Source of the DNA: Bacteroidales bacterium
GTDB taxonomy: Bacteria; Bacteroidota; Bacteroidia; Bacteroidales; UBA7960
DNA length: 57,693 nt
NCBI GenBank assembly: GCA_003559855.1
Contig: PWJZ01000076.1
Location: 1 to 57,693 of the forward strand
Reading direction: 5' to 3'
In this document: in pieces, positions 8,831 to 18,327 of the stretch
How positions within the stretch are numbered: the first letter of the stretch is position 1
Layout of the letters: each line of letters opens with the position of its first letter
Made by a program: the position numbers and the translations under genes
Notes under the pieces: generated by a model
What the model was told of the DNA's origin: nothing
What the model saw: the letters and a program-made list of their open reading frames with translations, nothing else
Database searches by the model: none

Positions 8831-11503
8831 TTACCCTTTCTCTATCATTACCGCGCAAACTTTCAGTTCCGGTATTTTTGCCACGGGGTCGAGAGCCGGG
8901 TTGGTAAGGACATTTGTCGGGCTTTCAAAAAAGTGAAAACTCATAGCTACAGTGCCCGCAGGAGATTTATTAGTGATCTTTGCTACCGCGTCAACATTAC
9001 CGCGTCTTGAAGTTACGCATACTTTATCGCCGTCATTTACTCCGATAGTTTTGGCATCAACGGGATTTATCTCAACGAGTTCTCTTTCATTCAATTGATT
9101 CAGTCCATCCACCCTTCTTGTCATTGTTCCCGTATGATAGTGATACAGGCTTCTTTCGGTTGTAAGTATAAGCGGGTATTGTTTGTCGGGAAGCTCAGCC
9201 GGTGGCCTATATTTTAACGGGAAAAACTTGGCTTTGCTGCTTGCGGTAGGAAATACATCTTTGTGTAAAACAGGTGTGCCTTTATGCTTTTCATCATTAA
9301 CGGGCCATTGCAAGCCTTCCTTTTCTATTCTTTTATAAGAAATTCCTTTGTATGACGGGGTAAGCAATGCAACTTCATTAAAAATTTCTTCGGAATTTTT
9401 AAAATCAAAACCCTTCCGGTTCATTTTTTTTGCTATCTGACATGTTATCCACCAGTCGGGCTGAGAATTTCCAACAGGATTAATTGCCTTGCGAATACGC
9501 TGAACACGCCTTTCGGTATTGGTAAAGGTGCCGTCTTTCTCGGCAAAACTTGCAGCAGGTAAAACAACATCCGCCAAACGGGCTGTTTCCGAAAGAAAAA
9601 TATCCTGGGCTACAAAAAAGTCTAATTTTTGCAGTGATTTGCGTACATGATTTGCGTCAGGTTCGCTCAACAGGGAATTTTCGCCAATCAAATACAAGGC
9701 TTTTATTTTCTTATTGTAGGCTGAATTTACAATTTCTGTCAGCGTTAACCCCGGGGTATCGCTTAATTTACAATTCCATGCTTTTTCAAACTTTTGCTTT
9801 GCTTTCGGGTCTGCGACTTTTTGATAACCCGGGTAGACAACAGGTAAAGCACCCATATCGCATGCTCCCTGAACATTGTTTTGTCCGCGTAAAGGATTAA
9901 CTCCTGATGAAAGCTTGCCAATGTTTCCGGTAAGTAAAGCAAGGTTGCTTATTGCCAAAACGTTATCCGTGCCATGTGTATGTTGAGTAATGCCCATTGC
10001 ATATAGAATAGATGCAGGACTGTTGCTTGCATAAATCTCAGCTGCTGCCTCGATTTGCTTAGCAGGAACCCCGGTGATCTTTTCAACATAATCCAATCCA
10101 AACTCCTTCAAAGACCTTTTAAAAGCGTCAAAATTTTCAGATCGTTTTTCTATGAATGATTCATCAATAAGGTTTTTATCCACAATTACCCTGCAGATTC
10201 CCATAAGCAGGGCAACATCAGTTCCGGTTTTATGCTGCAGCCAAATATCGGCAAATTTGCACAAGTCTATTTTTCGCGGATTGGCAACAATTATTTTTGC
10301 TCCGTTCCATTTTGCTTCTTTTACTTTTAATCCTATGATCGGATGGCTTTCTGTTGTGTTTGATCCGATTGCAAAAATAGAAGCTGCATCACTGATCTCT
10401 TTTATGGAGTTGGTCATGGCTCCGCTACCTATACTTTGAGCCAGACCGGCTACCGATGGTGCATGACAAAGACGCGCGCAATGATCAATATGATTGGAAC
10501 CCATAACTGCCCGGGTAAACTTTTGAATGACGTAATTTTCCTCATTAGTGCATCTTGCTGATGAAAAGGTGGCAAATTCATGGCTTTTGTATTTCGAAAA
10601 ATTTTTGGCAATAAGCTCTAAGGCTTCATCCCAGCCTGATTCGACAAATTTGCCTGCCTTTTTGATAAGAGGGGTTTTCAGGCGCTCGTCATGGTTTATC
10701 CATTCGTAGCCGAAACGGCCTTTTACACATAATCTTCCTTTATTTACCGGGCTTTCGTAATCTCCTTCAATGCTGACGATTTTTTCACCCCTGACACCAA
10801 GATTTATTCCGCATCCAACTCCGCAATATGGGCATATTGTTTTTACTGTACGGGAAGGTCTTTGCATGTTTTTCGGGATTAATGCCCCTACCGGACATCT
10901 TACGACACATTCGCCGCACGACTCACAGACAGATTCCTTAATAGGCTTATTCAAAAATGTACAAACCAAAGTATCGAAACCACTGTAACCGTATTGCAAA
11001 GCATCAACCCCCTGAATTTCATTGCAGGTTCTTATACAGATACCGCATAATATGCATTTGTTATGATCAAGATTGAAGAAGGGATTTGAAGTATCTACCG
11101 GAATCAAAGGCCTGTTCTTTCTCATCTGTTCTATGCGGGTTTCATTTGTCCCGATATAAGAAGTTACTTCCTGAAGTTGACAGTTTGTGTTTTTCATGCA
11201 ATTAGTACAATCCTGTGTATGATTGACATGGAGTAGCTCCAGGGTCATTTGCCTGATAAAATTGATCTCGGGGTTATCTGTAATGACGGTCATTCCCTCT
11301 TCAACTTTTATCTTACACGCAATTACCTGTACCTTTCTGTTGTTGATCTCAACCAAACACAACCTGCAAGAACCTGATGGTATTAAATCCTTGTGATGAC
11401 ATAAGTTAGGGATATAAACATTGTTTTCGAGTGCCGCCTCCAAAACAGTTAATGAATCATCAACTTTTAGTTTTATTCCGTCTATTGTTATATTAACTTT
11501 CAT
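8831..11503 (-). CDS. fdhA: NAD-linked formate dehydrogenase, molybdopterin (alpha) subunit
   Basis: Oxidises formate to CO2 (or the reverse) at a Mo/W-bis-MGD centre; 890 residues. Cluster ligands are visible in order: [2Fe-2S] Cys35/46/49/63; a NuoG-like His95-Cys99-Cys102-Cys108 cluster; two ferredoxin clusters (Cys150/153/156/160 and Cys193/196/199/203); and the catalytic-domain [4Fe-4S] starting CPYCGVGCG (Cys224, 227, 231). The Mo ligand is Cys346 in ARLCHAPSVAGL, a cysteine rather than selenocysteine. The NuoG-like N-terminus means that it docks to the NuoF/NuoE-like proteins encoded just upstream, making a soluble NAD-coupled complex. Ferredoxin-bifurcating use is possible but unproven. 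The domains show no [FeFe]-hydrogenase H-cluster. Confidence 0.93.
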   Translation of the reverse strand: MKVNITIDGIKLKVDDSLTVLEAALENNVYIPNLCHHKDLIPSGSCRLCLVEINNRKVQVIACKIKVEEGMTVITDNPEINFIRQMTLELLHVNHTQDCTNCMKNTNCQLQEVTSYIGTNETRIEQMRKNRPLIPVDTSNPFFNLDHNKCILCGICIRTCNEIQGVDALQYGYSGFDTLVCTFLNKPIKESVCESCGECVVRCPVGALIPKNMQRPSRTVKTICPYCGVGCGINLGVRGEKIVSIEGDYESPVNKGRLCVKGRFGYEWINHDERLKTPLIKKAGKFVESGWDEALELIAKNFSKYKSHEFATFSSARCTNEENYVIQKFTRAVMGSNHIDHCARLCHAPSVAGLAQSIGSGAMTNSIKEISDAASIFAIGSNTTESHPIIGLKVKEAKWNGAKIIVANPRKIDLCKFADIWLQHKTGTDVALLMGICRVIVDKNLIDESFIEKRSENFDAFKRSLKEFGLDYVEKITGVPAKQIEAAAEIYASNSPASILYAMGITQHTHGTDNVLAISNLALLTGNIGKLSSGVNPLRGQNNVQGACDMGALPVVYPGYQKVADPKAKQKFEKAWNCKLSDTPGLTLTEIVNSAYNKKIKALYLIGENSLLSEPDANHVRKSLQKLDFFVAQDIFLSETARLADVVLPAASFAEKDGTFTNTERRVQRIRKAINPVGNSQPDWWITCQIAKKMNRKGFDFKNSEEIFNEVALLTPSYKGISYKRIEKEGLQWPVNDEKHKGTPVLHKDVFPTASSKAKFFPLKYRPPAELPDKQYPLILTTERSLYHYHTGTMTRRVDGLNQLNERELVEINPVDAKTIGVNDGDKVCVTSRRGNVDAVAKITNKSPAGTVAMSFHFFESPTNVLTNPALDPVAKIPELKVCAVMIEKG

Positions 11504-11506
11504 CTG

Positions 11507-11645
11507 TTAGAAATTAGAAATTAGAAATTAGATTTTTTTTATTAATTATCTTCAACTAAAAGCAACATTCGTTTATCAGTTTCTTCCTGAGCAATAATAA
11601 TCAGAATTTAGAAAATATTTCTGCTTTCTAATTTCTAAATTCTAA
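11507..11645. repeat. Two heptamer arrays that can pair, in the nuoF-fdhA intercistronic gap
   Basis: TTAGAAA-type heptamers at about 11507-11530 face complementary TTTCTAA-type units at about 11618-11645. The second block overlaps the end of the NuoF-like gene, including its TAG stop. In the transcript they could form a long stem just before the fdhA start codon. Confidence 0.5.
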
Positions 11646-13449
11646 TTTTTTCCCCTGCGTAAGATTCTATTGCACTGATTTTTGGCGGGCACTTTTCGAA
11701 GCAAATGCCACACCTGGTACATTTATGCTGTATAATTTTATGGGGTTTTTTTGCTTCTCCTTCAATTGCATTTTCAGGGCAATTTGTAAAGCAAAGATGG
11801 CAGCCTGTGCATTTCTCAGGGTTGATATAGAAAGAGATTAAAGCTTTACATTTTTTTGCCCGGCATAATTTGTCATTAATATGCTCTTCGTATTCCTGTC
11901 TGAAATATTTGATAGTTGTGATTATGGGATTTGGAGCTGTTTGTCCCAGTCCGCAGAGCGAACCTGCTTTAATGCTTATGGCTAAATCCATTAACAGGTC
12001 CATATCTTCCGGTTTCCCTTTTCCTTCAACAATATCGTTGAGAATATCAAGCATTTGTTTTGTTCCTAGCCTGCATGGTGAACAATATCCGCAGGATTCT
12101 TTTTGTGTAAAGTCGAGAAAGTATTTTGACACGTCGACCATGCAGGTTGATTCGTCCATAACAACCATGCCGCCTGAGCCCATCATTGCCCCGGCTTCTT
12201 TTAAGGAGTCAAAGTCAACCGGCAGATCAAGCAAACTTTCCGGCAGACATCCGCCTGAGGGGCCGCCGATCTGTATTTCTTTAAATTTTTTATTATCTGT
12301 TGTTCCGCCTCCTATTCCATATATAATTTCACGTAAGGTCATTCCCATAGGTACTTCTACAAGTCCGCAATTTGCCACTTCGCCCGTTAATGAAAAAATT
12401 GCGGTTCCTTTGCTATTATCGGTGCCCATCTTTGTAAACCATTCTACACCGTTATTTATAATGTTAGGAATTGAGGCATATGTTTTAACATTATTGAGCA
12501 GGGTAGGTTTTCCCCATAATCCCGATTCTGCCGGGAAAGGCGGTCTGTGTCTTGGAGCTCCTCTTTTGCCTTCAATTGATGCTATTAAAGCGGTTTCTTC
12601 CCCACAAACAAATGCGCCCGCACCCTGAAATATTTCCAGGTCAAAATCTTTGTTGCTATCGAAAATGTTCTTACCTAAAAATCCTTTTTTTTGTGCCTGG
12701 TCAAGTGCAATTTTAAGCCTTTTTACCGCAAGCGGATATTCCGCTCTTACATAAATAAAGCCTTTTTTGGCTCCAATGGTAGTTGCGGCAATTATTATAC
12801 CTTCTATTACCGAATGAGGGTCTCCTTCAAATACCGACCTGTCCTGGAACGAGCCGGGGTCTCCCTCATCCCCGTTACAAATAATATATTTTTCATCTGC
12901 TTTTGCGTTATAGCAAAACCTCCATTTAAGCCCTGTATGAAAACCCGCACCCCCAAGCCCCCTTAAAGAAGAACCATTAATCATATTTAAGACTTTTTCA
13001 GGGGTCATTTCTTTGAGTGCTTTTTCTATTGCCCGGTATCCGCCTTTCTCAATATATTCGTTGATATCTTCCGGGTTTACATGTCCGCAATTGCGTAATA
13101 TTACACGGTTTTGTTTTTTATAAAATTGTATGTCTTTATAGTGAGGTATTTTTCCCCCGGTTTTGGGTTCATGATAAAAAAGGCGTTCGACAGGTTTATT
13201 GTTTTCAATATGAGAATTGATGATCTCTTTAACATCTTCTGTTTTTGTCCTGCTGTATAATATTCCATCGGGTTCTGTAATAACCAAAGGCCCTTCCTGG
13301 CAAAATCCATGACAACCGGTAGGTTTGACATTTATTTTTTTGTTTTTTGTTTCTTGCTTAAGCGCATCTAATATTTTGTCTGCTTTTGCAGAAACACAAC
13401 CTGTTCCGCAACAAACAAGTATTTCACGTGATTTATTGCTTTTATTCAT
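11635..13449 (-). CDS. NuoF/HndC-like NADH-oxidising flavoprotein of the formate dehydrogenase
   Basis: Diaphorase subunit that passes electrons between NAD(H), FMN and Fe-S clusters; 604 residues. An N-terminal thioredoxin-like [2Fe-2S] domain has Cys13/18/46/50. It is followed by the FMN/NAD-binding core (GLGGAGFHTGLKW, GDEGDPGSFQDR), the SLBB part and the N3-type cluster CGYCSPCRLGT. Two C-terminal ferredoxin clusters follow (CTGCHLCFTNCP, CTRCGICFEKCP). This layout is the same as HndC/HydB in bifurcating hydrogenases and related formate dehydrogenases. It overlaps the upstream NuoE-like gene by 8 bases and precedes fdhA by 131 bases. It ends with TAG, showing that TAG is used as a real stop here. 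Confidence 0.92.
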   Translation of the reverse strand: MNKSNKSREILVCCGTGCVSAKADKILDALKQETKNKKINVKPTGCHGFCQEGPLVITEPDGILYSRTKTEDVKEIINSHIENNKPVERLFYHEPKTGGKIPHYKDIQFYKKQNRVILRNCGHVNPEDINEYIEKGGYRAIEKALKEMTPEKVLNMINGSSLRGLGGAGFHTGLKWRFCYNAKADEKYIICNGDEGDPGSFQDRSVFEGDPHSVIEGIIIAATTIGAKKGFIYVRAEYPLAVKRLKIALDQAQKKGFLGKNIFDSNKDFDLEIFQGAGAFVCGEETALIASIEGKRGAPRHRPPFPAESGLWGKPTLLNNVKTYASIPNIINNGVEWFTKMGTDNSKGTAIFSLTGEVANCGLVEVPMGMTLREIIYGIGGGTTDNKKFKEIQIGGPSGGCLPESLLDLPVDFDSLKEAGAMMGSGGMVVMDESTCMVDVSKYFLDFTQKESCGYCSPCRLGTKQMLDILNDIVEGKGKPEDMDLLMDLAISIKAGSLCGLGQTAPNPIITTIKYFRQEYEEHINDKLCRAKKCKALISFYINPEKCTGCHLCFTNCPENAIEGEAKKPHKIIQHKCTRCGICFEKCPPKISAIESYAGEKIRI

Positions 13450-13912
13450 TGGTTTTTTCCTCCGCTTTTTTTCTTTTGAAAATCTTTTCTATTGATTTGG
13501 CATTTAACCGCCCGTGTACTTCACTGTTAATTGTAATACAAGGCGCTAAGGCGCAACAACCTATACATGCAACACTTTCCAGTGTATATTGCATATCAGC
13601 GCTTGTTTCGCCATCTTCTATGCCAACCTGGCGAGATATTTCGTCTAATACTTTCTCAGCACCTTTTACATGGCAAGCGGTACCTTTGCAAACCATTATC
13701 ATGTTTTTGCCAACAGGTGTAAACCTGAATTGTGCATAAAATGAAGCCACTCCAAACACTGTGCTTTCGGGCACGTTAAGAAATTCAGCCGCATAAAGCA
13801 TGGCATCGCCGGGCAAATAACCCAGCTCTTCCTGTATTTGCTGAAGAGCAGGTATAAGCTCATTGCTTTTACCCTGGAAGGATGATAAAATTTTATTTAA
13901 TTCTTTTTCCAT
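13442..13912 (-). CDS. NuoE-like [2Fe-2S] thioredoxin-fold subunit
   Basis: Small electron-transfer subunit of the NAD-linked formate dehydrogenase; 156 residues. A helical N-terminal bundle is followed by a thioredoxin-like [2Fe-2S] domain with Cys75, Cys80, Cys116 and Cys120, the canonical C-x4-C / C-x3-C spacing of NuoE/HndA. It is first in the three-gene minus-strand operon and overlaps the next gene by 8 bases, so translation is probably coupled. A perfect -7 promoter element lies about 60 bases upstream. Confidence 0.93.
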   Translation of the reverse strand: MEKELNKILSSFQGKSNELIPALQQIQEELGYLPGDAMLYAAEFLNVPESTVFGVASFYAQFRFTPVGKNMIMVCKGTACHVKGAEKVLDEISRQVGIEDGETSADMQYTLESVACIGCCALAPCITINSEVHGRLNAKSIEKIFKRKKAEEKTNE

Positions 13913-13971
13913 TTTTGAGTTTAATTAAAAAAGTACATTTCTACTCAGGCATTATAAAAAAAATTTAACCA

Positions 13972-13979
13972 CAAAGATA
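13972..13979 (-). promoter_or_regulatory. -7 promoter element for the formate dehydrogenase operon
   Basis: Minus-strand TATCTTTG, a perfect TAnnTTTG match, about 60 bases before the NuoE-like ATG. The -33 element is weak. Confidence 0.45.
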
Positions 13980-14108
13980 TTCCATCATATAAAATTCTTT
14001 AGATTCTGGTTCGAACTTTTAAGAACAAAACAAGGTGAGGAACATCTTTGTGCTTATATTGTTATTATCTCATTTTTTAGTTTTAATGCTAATTGTGTAA
14101 ATGTTTGG

Positions 14109-14147
14109 TTATGTGAAAATTGAAAATAGTTTTCCATTTTCACATAA
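14109..14147 (-). terminator. Strong hairpin between folD and the formate dehydrogenase operon
   Basis: Arms TTATGTGAAAAT / ATTTTCACATAA are perfect. Pairing extends inward to 17 of 18 positions around a TAG loop. There is no clear T run on either strand. It lies about 190 bases after folD, so it may stop folD transcripts or act as another RNA structure. Confidence 0.45.
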
Positions 14148-14338
14148 CTTATTATATCGACGCTAATATAATGCTAAGTTTTATAAATTAGCCTAAATAT
14201 ATTATCTATGTGGTAAAAGAGTTATTTTTGACTTTTTACAGTGGATTCATACTTTATGTTAAATAATTATTCCATAGAGTAGATCTTTGATCCACAACAT
14301 TATAGCAAACACAGATTTATTATCATAATCAAAGCTTG

Positions 14339-15220
14339 TTACCGGTAAATTTCTTTTTTTGAGGCCAGCAGCGTATTCTTTAATAATGATACTATTGTCA
14401 TCGGGCCTACTCCACCCGGCACCGGTGTGATATAACTGCATTTAGGTGAAACTTCATCAAATTTCACATCACCTTTTAGTTTCCATCCCGACTTTGTTTT
14501 GTCGGATTTTACCCGTGTAGTACCGACATCAATCACAACAGCACCTTCACCTACCATGTCGGCGGTAAGGAATTCGGGAGAACCGAGAGCAGCAATAAGT
14601 ATATCGGCATTGGCACATACTTCATTAAGATTCTTTGTGCGGCTATGGCATACCGTAACCGTTGCATTGGCAGTAGGTGTTTTCTGAGATAAAAGAATAC
14701 TCAGAGGCCTGCCGACAATATTACTTCTGCCTACTATAACGCAATTCTGCCCTGATGTGTTGATTTTATACCTTTCCAATAATATCATTATACCGGCAGG
14801 GGTTGCCGACACAAAAGCAGGCAAACCAATTACCATACGACCTACATTAACAGGATGAAATCCGTCAACATCCTTGCTCGGGCGAATTGCTTCAATAACT
14901 TTTTGCTCCGAAATATGATCAGGTAGGGGCAACTGAACAATGAAGCCGTCCAGGTCTTTATCATTGTTTAATTCATCAACTTTAGCCAAAAGTTCTTCTT
15001 CAGTAACATCTTCCTCAAACCTTACGAGGGTTGATTTAAATCCCACTTCTTCACAAGCTTTTACTTTATGTGCAACATAAGTTTCGCTTGCACCATCGTG
15101 GCCTACCAATACCGCCGCCAGATGGGGTGTTTTCCCGCCGGAAGCTTTTATTGAATTTGCTTCTTCAGCAATTTCCTTCTTCATTTCTGCTGCAACTTTT
15201 TTACCTTCTATTAGTTCCAT
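14339..15220 (-). CDS. folD: Methylenetetrahydrofolate dehydrogenase / methenyl-THF cyclohydrolase
   Basis: Bifunctional enzyme interconverting 5,10-methylene-THF, methenyl-THF and 10-formyl-THF; 293 residues, the usual length. The active-site Tyr48/Lys52 pair is in [14 protein letters not shown]. The NADP-binding loop [18 protein letters not shown] and the C-terminal [10 protein letters not shown] are intact. It lies next to fhs on the same strand, with a 258-base spacer holding a 14-bp inverted repeat, so the two make a folate C1 pair beside formate dehydrogenase. Confidence 0.97.
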   Translation of the reverse strand: MELIEGKKVAAEMKKEIAEEANSIKASGGKTPHLAAVLVGHDGASETYVAHKVKACEEVGFKSTLVRFEEDVTEEELLAKVDELNNDKDLDGFIVQLPLPDHISEQKVIEAIRPSKDVDGFHPVNVGRMVIGLPAFVSATPAGIMILLERYKINTSGQNCVIVGRSNIVGRPLSILLSQKTPTANATVTVCHSRTKNLNEVCANADILIAALGSPEFLTADMVGEGAVVIDVGTTRVKSDKTKSGWKLKGDVKFDEVSPKCSYITPVPGGVGPMTIVSLLKNTLLASKKEIYR

Positions 15221-15374
15221 AATTTTAGATTTTTAGTTTTTTATTAATTTTTTTGAATGAACCTGTTCTAAATAGTGTTTTGTGCCAAAGATTACTGCCA
15301 CAGATTACACACATTTACACAGATTTTTTATAAGTATTTTAATTCCAACAACTTATAATCCAGGTTATTTTGTG

Positions 15375-15440
15375 TTTACCCCGTTGGATGTTTTCTTTTT
15401 CAACTTATTCTTTTTTTATGAGATTGTCCAACGGGGTAAA
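15375..15440. repeat. 14-bp perfect inverted repeat with a 38-base loop
   Basis: TTTACCCCGTTGGA at 15375-15388 is the exact reverse complement of 15427-15440, followed by a T-rich stretch on the plus strand. It lies between fhs and folD. The loop is long for a classical terminator. Confidence 0.55.
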
Positions 15441-15478
15441 TCTTTTTTACTTTTCAGAGCGAACTCTTGAATTTCAAT

Positions 15479-17254
15479 TTAAAACAATCCTTTTACCTTG
15501 CCTGTTTCGACATCAACATCAATTTTTCTGAAAGCGGGGTCAGAGCCTGTTCCGGGCATCAGTTTAATTTCACCGGCAATTGGTACGACAAATCCTGCTC
15601 CCTGGAATATTGCAATATCCCTGATGGGGAGTGTCCAGCCTTTGGGCCTTCCTTTTAATTCAGGCTTATGAGTCAGGCTTAAATGGGTTTTTACCATACA
15701 GGTTCCCAGCTTTTTAAGTTCAGGATCTTCATCTATCATCTTAATTTTTGCTTCTGCATCGGGTGTATAGGATACGCCGTCGGCGCCATAAACTTCCGTG
15801 GCAATTCTTGAAATTCTTTCTTTTAAAGGTGTATTGAGTTCATAAAGGAATTTGAAATCGGGTTTATCATTACACGCTTCTATTACCATATTAGCAAGTT
15901 CAATAGCTCCTTCGCCGCCTGATTCCCAGTGTTTGCTGAGCGCCACCCTTGCTCCTGCTTCTTCGGCAGCTTTACGAACAACGTCAACTTCTTCATCAGC
16001 ATCTGTATAGAAATGATTTATACAAACAACAGGGGAGATACCGCTTTTTTTCACCGTTTCGATATGAGCAATCAGGTTTGGCAATCCTTTTTCAACGAGT
16101 TCTACGTTACTATCGGTATATTCTTTATCGAGGGCTTTGCCGGGAACTACTTTCGGGCCTCCGCCGTGCATCTTTAAAGCCCTGATAGTAGCCACTATAA
16201 CAGAACAGTTGGGAGTAAGCCCGCTGAATCTGCATTTCAGGTTCCAGAATTTTTCAAATCCGATATCTGCTCCAAATCCGCTTTCCGTCACATGATAATC
16301 GGCAAGTTTCAAGCCAACAAGGTCGGCAATGATAGAAGACTGCCCGATAGCAATATTGGCAAAAGGTCCGGCATGAACCAACACAGGCTGACCTTCAAGG
16401 GTCTGCATAAGAGTCGGATTAATGGCTTTAGCCATAAGTGCAGTCATGGCACCGTCAACTTCAATATCCCCGGCTGTTATGGGTCTGGCGTTTTTTGACT
16501 TGTCATAACCAACAACGATCTTAGACATGCGTTCTCTCATATCTTTAAGGCTTGTTGAAACAGACAGGATAGCCATGATTTCGGAAGATACGGTAATCTG
16601 AAAACCTGTTTTCAGCATAAAACCATCCATTTTGCCGCCAATACCTATTATAATTTCACGTAATGCCTGTGCACAAAAATCAATCGCCCATCCAAAAGCT
16701 AAATTACGCGGATTGATATTCAACCTTTTTAAATTTCTTTTTGCCAAAAATTCGTCCGAATAGTTAAATTCATGCTGCAGACGGCTGGTTACGGCTACCA
16801 TTGCAAGATTATGAGCATTTGTAATAGCATCAATATCACCGGTAAGCCCTAAACTAAATTCTGTTAATGGAATACATTGTGCGAGACCCCCGCCGGCAGC
16901 CGAACCCTTGATGTTAAATGTCGGACCACCCGAGGGCTGCCTTATGGCACCAATTACCTTTTTATTTAATTTACCAAGCCCCTGAACCAATCCCATAGAA
17001 GTTGTCGATTTCCCTTCACCCAAAGGAGTAGGCGTAATTGCCGTTACTTCAACATATTTCCCGTTTGGCTTGTCCTTAAGACGGTTAAGGATCTTGATGA
17101 AATCAAGCTTTCCAATATAATGCCCGTAAGGTAACAGCTCCATCTTTTCTATGCCCATCTCCTCGGCAAGCTCATATACTGTTTTCATGTGTTCTTCGGC
17201 AGCCTCAGCAATCTGCCAGTCTTGCATTTTTGTTGGATCTAATTTGTTTTTCAT
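15479..17254 (-). CDS. fhs: Formate-tetrahydrofolate ligase
   Basis: ATP-dependent enzyme joining formate to THF to give 10-formyl-THF; 591 residues, somewhat longer than the usual 555-560 because of an N-terminal extension of about 25 residues. The P-loop is in [11 protein letters not shown] (74-84). Other family blocks are [33 protein letters not shown] and [12 protein letters not shown]. With formate dehydrogenase and folD it can move C1 units between CO2/formate and methylene-THF, in either direction. A good promoter lies upstream at 17418-17447. Confidence 0.97.
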   Translation of the reverse strand: MKNKLDPTKMQDWQIAEAAEEHMKTVYELAEEMGIEKMELLPYGHYIGKLDFIKILNRLKDKPNGKYVEVTAITPTPLGEGKSTTSMGLVQGLGKLNKKVIGAIRQPSGGPTFNIKGSAAGGGLAQCIPLTEFSLGLTGDIDAITNAHNLAMVAVTSRLQHEFNYSDEFLAKRNLKRLNINPRNLAFGWAIDFCAQALREIIIGIGGKMDGFMLKTGFQITVSSEIMAILSVSTSLKDMRERMSKIVVGYDKSKNARPITAGDIEVDGAMTALMAKAINPTLMQTLEGQPVLVHAGPFANIAIGQSSIIADLVGLKLADYHVTESGFGADIGFEKFWNLKCRFSGLTPNCSVIVATIRALKMHGGGPKVVPGKALDKEYTDSNVELVEKGLPNLIAHIETVKKSGISPVVCINHFYTDADEEVDVVRKAAEEAGARVALSKHWESGGEGAIELANMVIEACNDKPDFKFLYELNTPLKERISRIATEVYGADGVSYTPDAEAKIKMIDEDPELKKLGTCMVKTHLSLTHKPELKGRPKGWTLPIRDIAIFQGAGFVVPIAGEIKLMPGTGSDPAFRKIDVDVETGKVKGLF

Positions 17255-17417
17255 GTCTTAACTCCTTGAATTTTTTTGGTTTCCGTTTTTATTAATAATG
17301 TTATTGAATTTGCCGCTTGTGGAATATTAAAAAAGTTACATCTGTCCTGAAAAAATATTATTAGTGATAAAAAAACAAAAATTTACCATAATAAGTGATA
17401 AATATTTATGTTTTTGC

Positions 17418-17447
17418 CAAATATAATAATTTAGGTTTATTAACAAA
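17418..17447 (-). promoter_or_regulatory. Promoter for fhs (-33 TTTG, -7 TATATTTG)
   Basis: On the minus strand TTTG (17447-17444) and TATATTTG (17425-17418) are 18 bases apart. Both elements match the Bacteroidetes consensus. The predicted leader is about 155 bases. Confidence 0.6.
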
Positions 17448-17554
17448 TAAAATTATTATTAGAATTAAACAACAAATATAAACATTCGCAGATAAATCGA
17501 AAAAAGTAAATAAAAAACTAACGTTTTTAATACCTGCCACATAAACGGTTTTTT

Positions 17555-17562
17555 TAATTTTG
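17555..17562 (+). promoter_or_regulatory. -7 promoter element for the His-rich protein / TonB receptor genes
   Basis: TAATTTTG fits TAnnTTTG perfectly. It lies about 185 bases before the ATG at 17748. The -33 region is weak. Confidence 0.4.
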
Positions 17563-17747
17563 CATTGTAAAAAGAGGTTTGTTGTGTTTTTATGTTTCAC
17601 GGGTTTTAAATCCGGCCCGAAAGGTATCAGAATTTATTTCGAACTTTAAACAGGATTATAGTACCAATATTATTTTAGTTTTTCATCAACTAATTGCTGA
17701 ACAAATTTTAGCGAATATTTTTGAATTATCAGCGTTAAATAAAAATA

Positions 17748-18236
17748 ATGAAAATAATAAATAATATATCCGCAACATTACTTGCCTGTTTTTTTCTCTT
17801 GTCAAACAACGGGATCAGCCTGATACTGCATCACTGTTTTACATGTGATACTACCGATTACTATGTTTCTTTATTTACCGCTAAAATTGAACATTCTCAT
17901 CATGATGATGACCATTCATTTCATGGTTCCTGCCATAATGATACTAATGGAGACGTTCATGAAGATCATCATGCTCATGGTTGCGGCATTTTTGCCGGTG
18001 ATAATGAAGGTTGTGAAACCAGATTTCAATATTTGAAAAATGAATATGAACTACTTCTGAAAAACCTTTCAGTCAGGCTTTTGCAGCTGGTGTCTTTACC
18101 CATTGACATATCAACGGATGATCTTTGTTGCAGTGAGTGTATAGCCGGCAAGATAATACAAGACTACATAGAACCTCCTCCAAGACTGGTATCAAAAACT
18201 TTTATCATTTTTGCGAATCAACTCAAGATTTGCTGA
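17748..18236 (+). CDS. Small exported His-rich protein, HYC_CC_PP-like
   Basis: 162 residues with an N-terminal hydrophobic signal (about 8-27). His-His-Cys at 28-30, Cys-Cys at 127-128 and Pro-Pro-Pro at 143-145 match the three landmarks of the Bacteroidetes family named HYC_CC_PP. Residues 49-78 add a very His/Asp-rich loop with Cys62 and Cys79, an evident metal-binding segment. It is 91 bases upstream of the TonB receptor on the same strand, and the receptor also has a His-rich N-terminus. A periplasmic metal-binding role for copper, zinc or a similar ion is inferred; the metal is not known. Confidence 0.72.
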   Translation: MKIINNISATLLACFFLLSNNGISLILHHCFTCDTTDYYVSLFTAKIEHSHHDDDHSFHGSCHNDTNGDVHEDHHAHGCGIFAGDNEGCETRFQYLKNEYELLLKNLSVRLLQLVSLPIDISTDDLCCSECIAGKIIQDYIEPPPRLVSKTFIIFANQLKIC

Positions 18237-18327
18237 GTTTTCTTCTTTTTTTCGTTACGAACTTTGTTTTAACATAGTGTTTGTAGCACATATCTGGTAA
18301 TTTATTCTAAACAAAAAAGAAGAAAAA

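Larger units (their letters stand above)
13913..14338. other. Intergenic region between folD and the NuoE-like gene
   Basis: No gene was recognised in these 426 bases. They hold the promoter element at 13972-13979 and the strong hairpin at 14109-14147; the rest is AT-rich without further structure. Confidence 0.6.
17255..17747. other. Divergent promoter region between fhs and the His-rich protein gene
   Basis: These 493 AT-rich bases contain no supported gene. They hold the fhs promoter (17418-17447) and a -7 element for the plus-strand gene (17555-17562). The leader of about 180 bases before 17748 has no recognised riboswitch. Confidence 0.55.

Noticed and set aside
10466-10468. Selenocysteine at the formate dehydrogenase active site
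   Set aside because: The codon at the Mo-ligand position is TGT (Cys346), not TGA.
11870-12628. Open frame of 252 codons on the plus strand
   Set aside because: It is antisense to the conserved NuoF-like gene, whose cluster ligands and NAD/FMN motifs fix the coding strand.
8831-13912. Electron-bifurcating [FeFe]-hydrogenase operon
   Set aside because: The NuoE/NuoF-like subunits fit, but the large subunit has a molybdopterin formate dehydrogenase domain and no H-cluster motifs.
14000-14020. tRNA-like T-arm sequence (GGTTCGAAC)
   Set aside because: No acceptor or anticodon stems can be drawn around it.
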